64,000 nt of DNA from Ascidia mentula (Eukaryota > Chordata > Ascidiacea > Phlebobranchia > Ascidiidae), in contig OX387199.1 of NCBI GenBank assembly GCA_947561715.1, positions 5,399,001-5,463,000 of the forward strand, read 5' to 3'. The notes beneath the pieces are model-generated. The model was not told the DNA's origin. It saw only the letters and a program-made list of their open reading frames with translations, and searched no databases. This document shows positions 63,951-64,000 of this stretch, piece by piece (the stretch's first letter is position 1; each line of letters begins with the position of its first letter). Both the position numbers and the translations under genes were made by a program.

Positions 63951-64000
63951 AATGCGGTGGAGGATGCAGAAAAATGTCTATGTTGTTAACTGTTTACCCT

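Overview
This window reads as intron-rich, AT-rich nuclear DNA of an invertebrate animal. Short introns (roughly 100 bp to 2 kb), NACHT-LRR, canopy, CD225/dispanin, DHRS12-type SDR and GT31 genes, plus Penelope-, LINE- and hAT-derived debris, fit a tunicate-like chordate best. That species guess is an inference. No bacterial operons, rRNA or CRISPR arrays were seen. Exon coordinates in the entries come from reading frames, splice sites and intron phases by eye.

Layout, left to right. (1) 1-11,046, plus strand: the 3' part of an NLR-type gene, with a NACHT domain from the Walker B motif on, then LRR exons. Six of these are a tandem array of 162-bp, phase-0 exons in ~0.9-kb units. The introns hold recurrent transposon-like sequence, and a Penelope-like endonuclease remnant lies at 9.9-10.1 kb. 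(2) 13.8-16.5 kb, minus: a complete four-exon GT31 beta-1,3-glycosyltransferase with a type II membrane anchor. (3) 16-19 kb: repeat debris, including hammerhead-ribozyme-like modules, a 298-bp imperfect palindrome and a LINE reverse transcriptase remnant. (4) 20.4-30.9 kb: a repeat domain of four different tandem arrays: a GC-richer ~210-bp satellite with an almost invariant core, a 128-bp AT-rich satellite, a ~90-bp array and a 40-bp minisatellite. (5) 31.85-32.34 kb, plus: a three-exon gene for a small secreted peptide. (6) 32.6-38.8 kb: mobile-element debris, including an intact 419-bp non-autonomous hAT element with an 8-bp target duplication.

(7) 38.8-42.8 kb and 50.5-52.9 kb, minus: two DHRS12-like short-chain dehydrogenase paralogues in tandem with matching exon phases. 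Copy B uses an apparent GC-AG first intron. (8) 53.9-55.2 kb, minus: a canopy-like ER-lumen protein with signal peptide, six cysteines and C-terminal KDEL. (9) 56.5-57.5 kb, plus: an unrecognised three-exon gene for a 68-residue basic protein. (10) 60.3-62.5 kb, plus: a CD225/dispanin membrane protein with a long, arginine-rich N-terminal exon. (11) The right edge (63.7-64.0 kb) has a cluster of nuclear-receptor, GATA, CRE and AP-1-like sites that may belong to a gene beyond the window.

The genes do not form one pathway: innate sensing (NLR), membrane trafficking (dispanin), ER folding (canopy), glycosylation (GT31) and metabolism (SDR). The strongest biological signals are the LRR exon array, where neighbouring exons differ only by amino-acid-changing substitutions while their introns are nearly identical, and the ~210-bp satellite, whose conserved core could fold into nested hairpins.
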